DNA from: Panaeolus papilionaceus
Taxonomy: Eukaryota; Basidiomycota; Agaricomycetes; Agaricales
Assembly: GCA_015501605.1 (NCBI GenBank)
Contig: JADNRZ010000005.1
Location: forward strand, 1,488,001 to 1,552,000
Direction: 5' to 3'
DNA: 64,000 nucleotides
The notes beneath the pieces were generated by a model, which had not been told where the DNA came from, did no database searches, and saw nothing but the letters and a program-made list of their open reading frames with translations. Position numbers and translations under genes: made by a program. Shown here piece after piece: positions 1-11,017 of the stretch (position 1 is its first letter; every line of letters begins with the position of its first letter).

Positions 1-1325
1 GCATTTTCTTTAATTCCACATTAGGAGGAGCTCGTTAAGTCTGCGTCGTTCAGGTATATTACCGAGGCAATTACAAGAGAGGAAGCACTCGCCATGCTCA
101 AGGAGAAGGCAGCTGGAAAAGCTGAAAGAGAGGCGAAGGTCCGAGAACTTGGGTAGGCTTTCATAAAATTGACCTTGATGATTAAACCTAATCCGAGTGT
201 TAAAAGTTATCCTGCATACGTGACATCTGCTGGATGGCTAGGTAAGTTGCATTAAATCCTCTATACCAAAGGATATGCTCTAAAGGGCTTTATCAGGCTA
301 TAGCGACGAAAAGGTTGCCCGTCTGACCAAGGAGGCCATCGCCCAAGGTTTCAATCATTTCAAAATGAAAGTTGGCGCCAATTTGAAGGACGACATCCGT
401 CGTGGAAACCTTATTAGATCTATCATTGATGACCCCCAATTCTTACCGCCTGGTATTGCTCCCCGTGATCCCAATGGCGAAGACCTACGCAACAAAAACG
501 CAGGACCTACAGGCGCCGTACTTATGATTGACGCCAACCAAGTCTGGGACGTTCAACAGGCCATTGACTACGTTAAGGGGCTGGAAGAAATCAAGCCCTG
601 GTATGCTCTTTTGCAACGCAGTTCATCCAGAAGCTTTTTAACACGTCCTACAGGTTTATCGAAGAGCCCACGGCTCCGGATGATATTTTGGGACACGCAG
701 CTATTCGCAAAGCACTCAAACCCCACGGAATCGGTGTTGCAACTGGAGAGCACGCGCATAACCGCATGGTGTTTAAACAACTTCTGCAAGCCGACGCGAT
801 AGATGTTGTTCAGATTGATTCTTGTCGTCTCGCTGGCGTCAGTGAAGTTCTGAGTGTGTTGCTCATGGCAGCCAAGTAAGAACCATCCTTGGCCTAACAT
901 ATTTTTTGTGCTCACAAATGTAGGTTTGGTGTCCCTGTTTGTCCACATGCTGGAGGTGTTGGTCTATGTGAATATGTGATTCATCTAAGGTAAGCTCTTG
1001 TTTCTCAGTGAAAAAAAGCACCAATCAACTTTGGCGTTTAGTTTGATTGATTACATTGCGATTTCTGGCACGATGGAACGCAACGTTCTGGAATTCGTCG
1101 ACCACCTTCACGAACATTTCGTTACTCCATGTTCTATCAATGACCGCGGTCGCTACAATGTGCCCGATATTCCATCGGAAGGATACAGGTGACAAGTCTT
1201 CCGTGCTCACGAGGATTCAATTATTGATCATGACATGTTTTGACAGCATCGAAATGCACAAGTCGAGTATTGCTGAGTACGAGTGGCCCAGTGGGACCTA
1301 TTGGCAAACCAGAATTAAACAATAG
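1..1325 (+). CDS. Enolase-superfamily sugar-acid dehydratase (ENOSF1 / L-fuconate dehydratase type), 5' partial
   Basis: The 3' part of a gene that enters from the left edge. Spliced exons read ELVKSASFRYIT, then TSAGWLG, KMKVGANLKDD, MIDANQVWDV, FIEEPTAPDDILGHA, IGVATGEHAHNR, VCPHAGGVGLCEYV and DYIAISGTMERNV, ending TRIKQ-stop at 1323. The order and spacing match mitochondrial enolase-superfamily member 1: the KxK base motif, metal-binding Asp in MIDAN, Glu in IEEPT, Glu in TGEH, and the His of CPHAGG. Family members dehydrate L-fuconate-type acid sugars using Mg2+. A roughly 30-residue insert (between IIDDPQF and GPTGAV) separates the KxK motif from the metal Asp compared with the animal protein. 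About six introns are visible (for example near 170-230, 240-300, 603-655, 880-925 and 990-1035). The N-terminal barrel-capping domain lies outside the window. The family is certain; the exact substrate is inferred. Confidence 0.88.
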
Positions 1326-2394
1326 ATGATCTCGGCGAAAACAATATTGGGAATTATGTATGTATTTTAGGGCGTTTTGTGGGTTGGTCGTGTTGGCGCT
1401 TACGGCTTGCATACCCACCTCATGGGGACAGTGGGGTGTATTTAGGTTTATTATTCATTTTCAGTCTTGTTTTATTTGTGTAATTGTCCTGTGCAGTGAA
1501 GATGCCCACTGAAGTCGGCTGCGATATCCAGAGTACTTCAGCAGGGACCCTTCGTCGCTCGCAAGCGGAGCTGGTCATGTCCTCAGCGCTGCTCAGCAGG
1601 ATCCGCGACCATTCGTCCAATTACTCCGACTAGCAGCTGATTTTTCCAACCTTGATGCGCGAGACTATGTTTACGCGCAGCCTGAGCTTTATTATTGAAC
1701 ATGTGTCATTGTGGGCACCACCATGAACCTTGTACCGACAAATCTCCTTCGGTTGAATGTAGGGAAAAATATCTAAAGTTCTATTTCCCGCAACTTCTTC
1801 AAATCCTTGAGTATTGTGGCCGCAATGTCTTGGATGAACATTCGCTGTCACCTGTTGCGAGTGCCAGCAGTAGTGGTAATGATATATGGTGATGGGACTG
1901 AGCAAGATTGATCGTTTCTGTGCTCCGAGGCAAGCTAATCATCACGTCAATAGAATTGAAATTGAACACAACAATGAAATTGGCATGACACGGGTCGGGT
2001 AAGCACTCTTCGGAAAGCGGCATTTTTATTGTTGTTTCTTATTATCACGTCCAGGGTCAAACTAGACTTGTCAGGATCTATCAACTCGGCATCGTTATAG
2101 CCTGTAGCAACCCACGTTCTACTACAACAGGCTGCCTTATAATTCTTGTTCTCTGGCTTTTGTCTTTATGCTCTTGAATGACTGGGGTGACACTAAGGGA
2201 TACGGATCAGCGACCTTATAAAACTGGAGCATCATGGCGTCGGGGTTTATTCCTCAAGTCTCGTTTCTCGTTCTTTCTTTCTGTAGAGCCAGTCTCTCCT
2301 TCACTCTTTCTCTCGGTTTCTGTTCTATCTATCTCTTTTTATTTCCTTATAATTTTGTTCTCTTTTGTTCTCTTTCTCTCTCTGGACTCTCAAA
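1326..2394. other. Intergenic region with TATA box and pyrimidine-rich leader
   Basis: No supportable gene. The right part looks like a promoter for the gene starting at 2395: TATAAAAC at 2217-2224, then an almost pure C/T stretch from about 2250 to 2390 that runs to the ATG. Pyrimidine-rich leaders are typical of well-expressed filamentous-fungal genes. Confidence 0.55.
2217..2390 (+). promoter_or_regulatory. TATA box plus CT-rich leader
   Basis: TATAAAAC at 2217-2224 is followed by a long T/C tract immediately upstream of the ATG at 2395. A core promoter and 5' UTR are inferred from composition and position only. Confidence 0.45.
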
Positions 2395-3193
2395 ATGCGT
2401 TACCATCCGGCTGGCACCATTCCACAAATCAGCTATGTTCAACAGAAGTCGAGTAAACCCAGCAAACCACCTGTGGCTTTTGTCTATTCAAGTTACGATC
2501 AGCCTCAAAGCCTTGACATTCTCTCTCTCAGGGTGTACCTGCGAGACATGCTCAAACGAAATAAAATGTTCCGTGCTCCAGCTGCCTTCCCATTCTGTGC
2601 TAGTCAGACGTTGTCGCGGAACAAGCATGAATCGCGGGTACGCGATGCGCATCCTTCTGTTGACACGCGCACCCCGTACGAGTTCAAAGAGACTTTCCCA
2701 TTGGGTGACGCGAGAGGGAGCACAGTGACGGCTGTGATTTCATACACGCCTCCATCCATGTCAGCTTCGCGTATGATGTCCTGGAAGATCCACACCTACC
2801 AGCGGGAAGCTATGGTGCAGGATACTCTAAATGGTTGGTTTTCATCAGTTTCAATACTCTCTTTCGACGCCGCCGATTTCCTGACACCGATCTGTTCATC
2901 TACCATCTCTGTCTTTAGGCCGCATCACTCTCGCGCAAGTCGAAGTCGATCCGATGATTATGGAAACATCCTATGGTGCTGAATTCATGACCAACCCTCG
3001 TATCTTGCTTCAGGCTTTGGCTCTGTCGGTTGAACTGGCAGTGCTAATTACTGTGTCTATTGCAACGAGCAAAACTGGCCATCTGCACGCCGTCCGCGAC
3101 GAACTGACTGGCAGCATTCGTTGGGGCGACATCTTGTTCGTGGCTACTCACCCAGATGGGTACACAGAAATTGCATACGTTTACGAGTCATGA
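2395..3193 (+). CDS. Hypothetical protein, two exons
   Basis: Exon 1 (2395-2833) and exon 2 (2919-3193) join in phase across an 85-nt GT-AG intron, giving about 237 residues from MRYHPAGTIP to AYVYES-stop. I do not recognise the family. The N-terminal half is basic and Ser/Pro-rich; the middle (FKETFPLGDARGS) is polar. The C-terminal half holds one hydrophobic stretch (QALALSVELAVLITVSI) that could be a buried helix or a single membrane segment, followed by GDILFVATHPDGYTE. There is no signal peptide. Support comes from the clean splice, a strong promoter-like leader, and a T16 run just after the stop. It could be a lineage-specific orphan. Confidence 0.6.
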
Positions 3194-4141
3194 GAGAATT
3201 TTTTTTTTTTTTTTCAAGTATGTGTTTCCCCCTGTTTCTTTGCGGTGTTCTTATACTATTTTTCTTTCGTCTAGACGCCGCGTCCCTTCAGTGGACCTGT
3301 TTCGCTTGTCGAAACCAAACCCTTGTTTCAAAATTTGGACTCACGATATACCTGCCTATCATAATTTAGAATACCTCCCACCATGCTCCAAGGGGTACGA
3401 GCATGTAATGTATGCTGAGCACACCATTTAGACTTCCGCAGCCTCCGTCTGCTTACAACACAACTATTCGCACCTACGCTAATAACGACATCACGAACCT
3501 CACGAAATCAGAACAAACGCACTGTTATGAATCACAAACTATGGACATCTACGGACTATGCCCACTATGAAACATGATCACTTGGACACTCCCCGCACAA
3601 AACTTCACGCTCATTCACATCGGACTTTTGTTACTCTCATCTCGGATACATCACATTCCGCTCCAACCCCGCTATCCTTCATTGCTTTCTCGTTTTCCTT
3701 TCTATTCTATCGCATTGCTTCTTCTCGATCTCTTGCACTTTTCGCATGTCCTTCACGATCATGATCATGATCACATCATCGCATCCTGTCATTCTGCTCT
3801 GTCACTTCGCTAGTCATTGTTTTGGAACACTTTCATTTTTGTACTGTTTTTGCATTGCTTTGTATGCTATTCGGACATGTATTTCTTTCGTTGACACGCA
3901 TCTTTTTGTATCGATTTGAATTAAATTGGGCACTACAACATTAAAAACAAGGCTTGCGCCAATGAGTTCTATTCTGAGCTTTTGTGATTCACTCTGACGG
4001 ACTACAAACTGTTGGAAGCCCATCGTGTCATTGGATTTGAAACGAAATCTTCGTCTGAGCTTTGGTTTCATAGTACATTTACATTAAAAACTTAGGCGAC
4101 ATATTGATACATTTGTATTTTTCTTTATGGTACTCCTCTGC
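3194..4141. other. Intergenic, convergent gene ends
   Basis: The space between the convergent 3' ends of the 2395 gene and the M24B peptidase. It contains a T16 run (3199-3214), a C/T-rich stretch, and a short GATCAT-type repeat (about 3757-3775). No gene is supported. Confidence 0.5.
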
Positions 4142-6376
4142 TTACAATCTACCGGAGCAAACGCCCTCCACCCAATCGACGTCACTTCGAACAGTGGTCA
4201 AGTTCTCGTAACCAGAGTCTGTGATAATGATAACATCCTCGATCCTGACACCACCGACGCTTTCATATTGCTTCAGGACGTCGTGATTGATGTGCTTCGA
4301 ATTGCGGACGGCCGCGAGGAGGTGAGGAGAGAAGTAGACACCAGGTTCAACCGTCTGTCGACCAAAACTCATTAACCAGATAAACGGAAGGAGAACGATG
4401 ACTGATCGCTTACCACTACCATGCCCGTCTCAAGCGGCAGCCTCAGCCTGAGGTAAGTGTAAAAGGTTTCATGGCCAAGCACGACACCCTTGATGGTCGG
4501 GTTATCCACTGGCTTGCTGGCCGATGGTACGTCGTGGACATCCATACCAAGAGAGTGACCGACTCCATGAGGGAAGAAGGCAGAGCTGACGCCGGATGCG
4601 AGGATAGCTTCTTCAGAGTTCCATGATCCAGAGCCTGGAGACTCGGGGGTCTTGAAGATTCCGAGTTTTTGGAATCCTTTCACAAGGGTGCGGTGACAAA
4701 TCAACTGGACAGCGTCCCAGTGAAGACCAGCCCTAATGATATCGAAGGATTGCTAAACATCGTTTGTCAATAAATAGACCTGGGCGTATAAAAATACGAT
4801 TGTGAGGTGATACCTTTTGCATTTCGAGAACAAGCTCATAAATAGCTCTTGCCTCTGGTGTGAACTTGCCTCCGTTTCCAACAGGCATGGTGCGCGTAAT
4901 GTCCGAAGCGTAGCAGTTCCATTCGCAACCAGCATCAATGAGAAGAACTTGGGGTATGATTTCTTTGGATGTATGGGCGAATTCGTTTTTGTTCTGATGG
5001 TCATGAGGCTTGACTGGTCCCCATGCGAATTCGCGATCGTTGCAACAATAATGCAGCGTGGAAGCCCTGGTCGATGCTGCGACGATGGGAAGGTAGGCTT
5101 GATGTACGGAGCTAAGTGGACCCACAAACGAAAAAAAAATAAGAGGTGAGTGAGAAATATAAAATTAACATTAGAATATACCCACCCTTCACGTCGGCAA
5201 GAGGCAACAAAGATTGCTTCTGCCTCGGCTTCCTTCTCAATGAGCCATTCCCCAGGGAGAAGAGGGCGTTTAACACCAGCACCGGCCTCTGCTTGGATCT
5301 TGCCCAGCACGGCCTTTCCAAGTACTCTCATCACTACTTCATGTGCACGAGAACTGATGGCATTAGCTTGCTTGATTAGAGCAATCTCCTCAGCATCTTT
5401 CACCAGACGAGCAGCATGTAATGCCTTCAACAGATAGTGATCTGTGATGCCAGCTTGGCCAGTCTCCTCCTGCAGCACTTGCTGCACAAATTCTGCTGGA
5501 AGCTTGGGGAATAGAGGTGAATCCCGAGGTAGGGTATGGAACAAAGCTCCGGGGTAAGCTTTTAGCAATGTGGCGAGGGCTTGGGACAAGTCGGCGTTGT
5601 AATTGACTGCAGTAACATCGTGGGTGCTCTGGGCTTCTTGAGCATCTGGAGGCGCAGGAGACCACATCAAATCCTCAAGTGTTGCCTTTGGTATGAACAT
5701 GTTGATTGAAGGATTCGTTTCCAGAGAAGTGCCTGGCTGGTAGGTCGCCAAGAGATATGACGATGGTACATGTCCACCTGTTAAATAGTAGAAATTGGAT
5801 TCCTGCCTGAACACCATTTCTCTGTCGGTGTCATTGCGGAATGGTGTAACCTCTCCTGCTAGAAAGATAATTTGGGGCTGGGGGACGATGAATATTGGCA
5901 GACTTTGGCCGGAGGTTTGTCAGAAGGTTTTTACGGACCTTGGTGCGCTCGCCTGCTGGTAAAATTTTAATTAGATGTTCGAAAGTCTTCAAGACATGCT
6001 GTTTAGCTGTAAGGTAGCTAATTAGTAGGGGTTCTTAGAAAGTCGTTAGATCAATAGCTACCAGGGTACATGTTGGTCGTGTGTAGGAGGTTGAGTGTCA
6101 ATGCACAGAAAGACAAATATGGAAGAAGATAAGATGTGCAAGGTTGATCAGCATGATCAGAGGCACAAGACCAATCACGACCAAATAGAAGCCGTTGTTG
6201 ACTCTTTGAGGCTGCGCCCACAGCGCGTTGAGTAGGACGCGTGTCTATGACTTTCTTGGGCATCTGCCGCTCATCGTATTAGCATATGATTCGAAGGAGG
6301 TGACTTGTCGCTTCTCAAATGATAAGCCAAGCTCTGCAGTTTCGCCAGTCTCAGACGCGATCTTTCGCACGCTCAT
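4142..6376 (-). CDS. Xaa-Pro aminopeptidase/prolidase-type metallopeptidase (M24B), probably membrane-anchored
   Basis: Removes N-terminal residues next to proline (M24B, pita-bread fold, two Mn/Zn ions). All five ligand motifs are visible in the C-terminal exons: LIDAGCEWNCYASDITRTMP (two Asp), HGVGHSLGMDVHD (His), VEPGVYF (Glu) and GGVRIED (Glu). The N-terminal aminopeptidase-P-like domain reads VTPFRNDTDREMVFRQESNF then YYLTGG. Upstream, a likely start at 6376 (MSVRKIASETGE) splices in phase to an exon with a strong hydrophobic segment (FYLVVIGLVPLIMLINLAHL, about 6120-6185). This suggests a signal anchor, unlike cytosolic prolidase. The junction near 5878-5938 is unresolved. It is either a 61-nt in-phase intron, or exon sequence with a one-base frameshift near 5891-5897, because VRKNLLTNLRPKS also looks coding. 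Ends at 4142, convergent with the 2395 gene. Confidence 0.85.
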
Positions 6377-7910
6377 TTAAGCTGGCGCCCTTCTGTCAGT
6401 GCGCGCTTGCCCTCTTACTTGGAATTGAAGTCATATATGATACTCTTGGAGTGTACTTGATGTCCTTTCTTCTTCTATTCTTATAAGCGTTGGAAGCTGG
6501 AGCTGTCAGCGCAAGTGCGGGAAAATCATTTGCACCGATTTTGAAGCCAATCTATTCCACAGCATATTGAATGTTCCCAATTATCATAATGATACAACTT
6601 TTCCAGCGCTTCCATGGAACTATTGAGTCTCAGAAAAGAACCTGGGTACCCATGGAATTTACTTGAGGACTGCATAAAGATTGATATCATCGCAGAGCAA
6701 ATCCCCTCTTAGAACGCACATTCTTTAGCGAAAATAAAGGTCATAGCTGATCATTCACAGAGCCTACTTTCCGTTTTCCCGTGGAACAAGGCTTTTCAAT
6801 TGGCAAGCATGAGTCTATTACACCACTTGCGGTCGTTTTTACAATCCTTTCACTCGTTGACCGCGGGCCTATGACTGGACGAGGTTGATGGACTGTGTCA
6901 AGATCGGTCAATTATATCGAGGTACACAACGTCGGCTACAATGATGTACTTTTTCTCAAGATTCTTGGTTCCATCGTTTGAAAAATTCCTGGCACAAGTT
7001 CGAGCCTCGTGTCTATCCAAGCAATGACAGGAGGCAAATGTCCAGCAAAGAGAGCGATGGGTGCCCAACGGAATGCGGGAATTTACTCCTTGTTTATATC
7101 GTGTAATTCATATTTTGATCTCTGCTAAAGCCCTTCATGAGTCTAGACCGTGTGTTTACCTTGCCCAAGACTTCAAGCGCGGTGCTTTCATCCACCGACC
7201 TCAGGCACAATGAAACATAAATGGGAAAAGATAAGATGCCGATTGTGCGAACACGCTGATCATCATCGGACAAACACTAAAGGTTCATCGCTAGGACCAA
7301 ACAACTTTGACTTGAACGTCAGCTTCCATGACATGAAGAATACTTCGTCAGCAATTTTATCTCACTTCTTTCGTGCAAGGCTTCAAACATCAAAAACTTC
7401 GTCTTTGTTTATACCCGGCGTTATACAATTATCTGGGGTTTTTTCAGATTTTTTGGGCTTTTTTTGATAGTCATCTTGGGTTGCACAGCATCCGACAAAC
7501 GTGGATGATGCTTTAGGTTTTGCTGTTGTTCCAAGCACTCTGCTCCAGGCTCAGCTCTTGGATCTGGGACTTATACGAACTTTGCACTGGCTACTTGAGG
7601 CTGTCCAATGCGAACATGTGTAAAATCGCAACCTATCCGTATTCTCGGTCTCTTAGGCGGGTATATTGGGACAAGACCGCCTGATTCGGGTTAGCTGAAC
7701 CTGCTTGGTTCACAGCTTGGTTCACAGCCGTCTATTGGTGCCTTCATTCAGCTATCGATTGACGGTTATCTGACTGCGTATTTTGAAGCATGGTACATAT
7801 ATAACATCAACCCATGACGCGCGCCCTTCCTTCCTTTCCCCGAACATCATTTTTGCCTAACATCGGGATTTTGCAGCTTCTCAGCTGAATACTTACCAGG
7901 ACGTACCAAC
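6377..7910. other. Divergent promoter region, about 1.5 kb
   Basis: Lies between divergently transcribed genes. It holds a perfect 12-bp tandem duplication at 7703-7726, T-rich stretches near 7437-7470, and a TATA-like CATATATAAC at about 7795-7804, some 105 nt before the ATG at 7911. The longest open frame (7150-7467) has no recognisable features. No gene is supported. Confidence 0.5.
7703..7726. repeat. Perfect 12-bp tandem duplication
   Basis: The unit gcttggttcaca occurs twice head to tail, about 185 nt upstream of the start codon at 7911. It may be a duplicated regulatory site or simple slippage. Confidence 0.7.
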
Positions 7911-9489
7911 ATGCCTCCACAGATTGTAATTGACGACGCTAGTGCTGGTCTCACCTATATTGGAACGCAGTGGACAGTGAACAAAGGAGTCGCGTCCGCG
8001 TACAATCAGACCATTACTATCTGCAATACGAACAATTCCACCACCAAACCCGAATTCTCTGTCCTATTCTATGGTAAGAGCCCCCAGTTTTTTTTCAGAC
8101 TACGTATATTGAGCGCACTTGACCCTAGGTTCTGAATTGGCTCTTTATGGTCCACCCAACGGCGACAACGTGAGGCTTTCATATGTAATAGATGGCTCCA
8201 GTCGACGATCAGCGCAACTCTCAAAATCTTCATCACCTTCTCAAGTATGTCGGGCACCTTCGATCCACATATTTTTACTCAACAGCTTTGCAGCAAGGCT
8301 TGAAATTATGGAGTCTAGATAATATGGACACCACGTATCACGACATCACATTTTACCCTGAAGATGGGATATTTTCCTACGACTCTCTTGTTATCACGCC
8401 CAATAAATACTCCTCATTGTCTGGCCGGCGGTTGGTAGTGGACGACAGCGACTCACAAATTCAGTACTCTTCTAATTCAGAATGGACAGTACCCAACAAT
8501 GGCACAATGGAGAGCATAATAAACCAAGGAATTCCCTTCGGCGGAGGTCTCAAGGGAACCAACTCTGTCAATGCGAATATGACCTTCAGTTTCACAGGTT
8601 AGTGTCATTATAATTTTATTACCTCGAGTCAATCTGAAGGGTACTCTATGTAGGGTCTAGCGTCTCCGTTTTTGGACTGCTAAATCAACAAGCCGGGCGT
8701 CTTTCGTTTTCGTTTTCGGTCGACAATTCGGATCCAGAAATAGTGACGCCATTCGACGGCACACAGACAGCGAATAATGCCTGGCGCTTGAACCAGGAGT
8801 TCTTTCGCAAAGACCTGGGTCCAGGCAACCATTCGGTTGCTTTGAAGGTGTTGGAGGTCACAGACTCTCAGGTATGGCTAATATCCTTGATGCCACTTCA
8901 AATCCGATACAGATTATTATCTATCAAACAGATGTTATGGTTGGATTATGTTGTGTTTGAAGGAAGTAGTGCGACAACGCTCACCCCCAGTCCCACAGGA
9001 GGAAACCCTAGCTCACCAACGTCAACCAGCAGCTCTCGTTCCCCACTCACCACCAGCCAAATTAGCGGAATTGTGATCATTTCGCTTATCCTCTTGTTCT
9101 TTTGCTGTTTCGGACAGAAATGTCTGGAAATTACGCGTCGGAGGCGCGAGCGTTCTCGGAACTCAGGCGGTAAGAAAATTTAGTATTATACGGTTCGGTT
9201 TTTTGTTCTCACTACACGTATCACAGACTTTTCCACATCTACCTACCCTTCAGATAGCTATGATCGCCCTATCATCGTCGTTGTTCCACCTTCTAATCAG
9301 CCTAGCGCAATTATCCACAACCACACCTATCCAGGGACGATGTCAACGACTATACAAAACACAAATCCTGCTCTTCCCCCATATCAACCGCAAACACCGC
9401 AAACGTCGCAAACGCAAACCACACCAATACGTGATGCCGGACCAGCTGACGCACCTCCTCCCTACAACCCAAATGCGTATATCCCCTAA
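7911..9489 (+). CDS. Single-pass transmembrane protein with glycosylated ectodomain and PPPY tail
   Basis: Six exons (7911-8073, 8129-8244, 8294-8597, 8654-8871, 8932-9169, 9227-9489) join in phase to 433 residues. The ectodomain looks like two beta-sandwich repeats with matching features: each has an xxLYG or VFG strand followed by NHSVAL or SYDSLVIT-type strands, and many NxS/T sites. A Ser/Thr/Pro-rich stalk (about 285-305) leads to one membrane helix (ISGIVIISLILLFFCCFG, about residues 310-328). A basic stop-transfer RRRRER follows, then a Pro/Gln/Thr-rich cytoplasmic tail containing APPPYNP, a potential WW-domain or ubiquitin-ligase PY motif. No clear signal peptide is seen, which is common in this type of mushroom protein. 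The layout is widespread in Agaricomycetes, but no biochemical role is known to me. A wall or surface sensor is only inference. Confidence 0.8.
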
Positions 9490-11017
9490 TCTTTCCCAGC
9501 GAGGCTCGGGTGGCTGTTCAAATCACGTACCATACATTCAAGACCTGTAGCCGGAACGACAAACTACTCCTTTTCAATAGTCTTCAACCTCAAAGCTGAA
9601 ACATCGACACTGTTTGGCAGCTATCCCTTGGTCAACTCCCGGATTCCGAATTCATCTGCAGTGCCATTTGTTCCATTGCAATTGTTACCGGAATGTCCCC
9701 AATCCTGTCCGAATTCAACACAGGCTCTCGATACAAACCCCTAAACAACATCAATTGCTGCGAGTCTATTCCCTTCCGTTGTATTGCATATGGACGGGGA
9801 TAGGGTGCTGCACCGCTCATGTCTGATTGAGACCTCCGGGACTTTTAATTGTCCAACGAATCCTGCAGGTCCAGCATGACTCGCGATCTACATTTACTCA
9901 GGCATGTCATCGTTCAGGGTGTCACTAGATGCCATACCATCCCATATAGAATGTGCTCGGGTAAATTTGTGCCAATAATAACGCAAGTTGACTTGTTCAC
10001 TGCTTTTCCCCGTGCGACCACTTGCATACTGCTGCTGGACGTCTTCACCCGTCAATCATACAAACGGTGACTAAACAAAGGGGATTTTCAGATTGGACGT
10101 GACCTAAAAATACCCAATATGTGCATGAGTATGCTGCAATCAAGCTGCAATCCCGAGCCTAGATTCGTGCAGTTCCAAATAGTGGATCTCGTCTAAATCC
10201 GAATGGCTTGGATGGCTGAACCGGGGCTCCCGGGCCCACGATGTCCTTTCGGGTGAGATTCAGAAGCATGTCCTGCCGCTGGAAGATCTTCTGAATCTTT
10301 GTCAGTTAAATCATAATAAATGGCTAGATTTGCTGGCACGAGACAGGGAAATGCACAAGTGGGTTGTGTGGAATAGGAGACATTTGACTGAGCCTCCTGG
10401 TGATCAAAGGTGTAAAATTTCTGACAGTCTCTCAAGAGAGTAGCAGAGCCACAAAGACAACTAGGTTGAGCAGGTGGAAGTATAACGCAGGAAATGCTTC
10501 GGATTAACTGTGACGGTCTATGGGCGCTGTGTAAGGTGCCAGATATTTAGAGATACTTTTATTTTTATTCTGGTATTTCGAATACCTTCACAGTGTTTAC
10601 GTATATCCTCGTACTCTGCGCGGTTTTATTTTTTTGAAAAACCTGCATATGAAGCTATCTTTATGATTCAGGAGGTAGATTATACTTTTTTCTTCTTCCA
10701 CATTCCGGGTGCTTTCGTCAAGACATGAAAACCTTCTGCATGGGTAATGCACACGTTTCAATTTTAATCAAACGTTATAGACAGGTATTTTACGACCGCC
10801 AGCGTTTATTTCGACCGAAATTAGGAAGATTCATCCATGTGTAAATTGTTTTTGTGGAAATGATCTTTCGGACCGAGAGCGGGTTTCCGTGTGATGGGGT
10901 AGGAAGATTGGCCGAACATATGTGCGACAGGCTGTTACCACTTTCAGACTTAACAAATGCTAACATCTGGGCACCTTTGTCCACCTTCACCCACTACTAC
11001 TCCATCATACTCCAGCA
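9490..11017. other. Intergenic, about 1.5 kb
   Basis: No gene is supported. Open frames at 9614-9826 and 10193-10435 lack start context, splice partners or domain signals. The right end is the presumed promoter of the bHLH gene. Confidence 0.5.

Noticed and set aside
1630..2023. Short overlapping open frames on both strands between the first two genes
   Set aside because: All under 95 codons, Cys/His-rich by chance, with no splice partners or start context.
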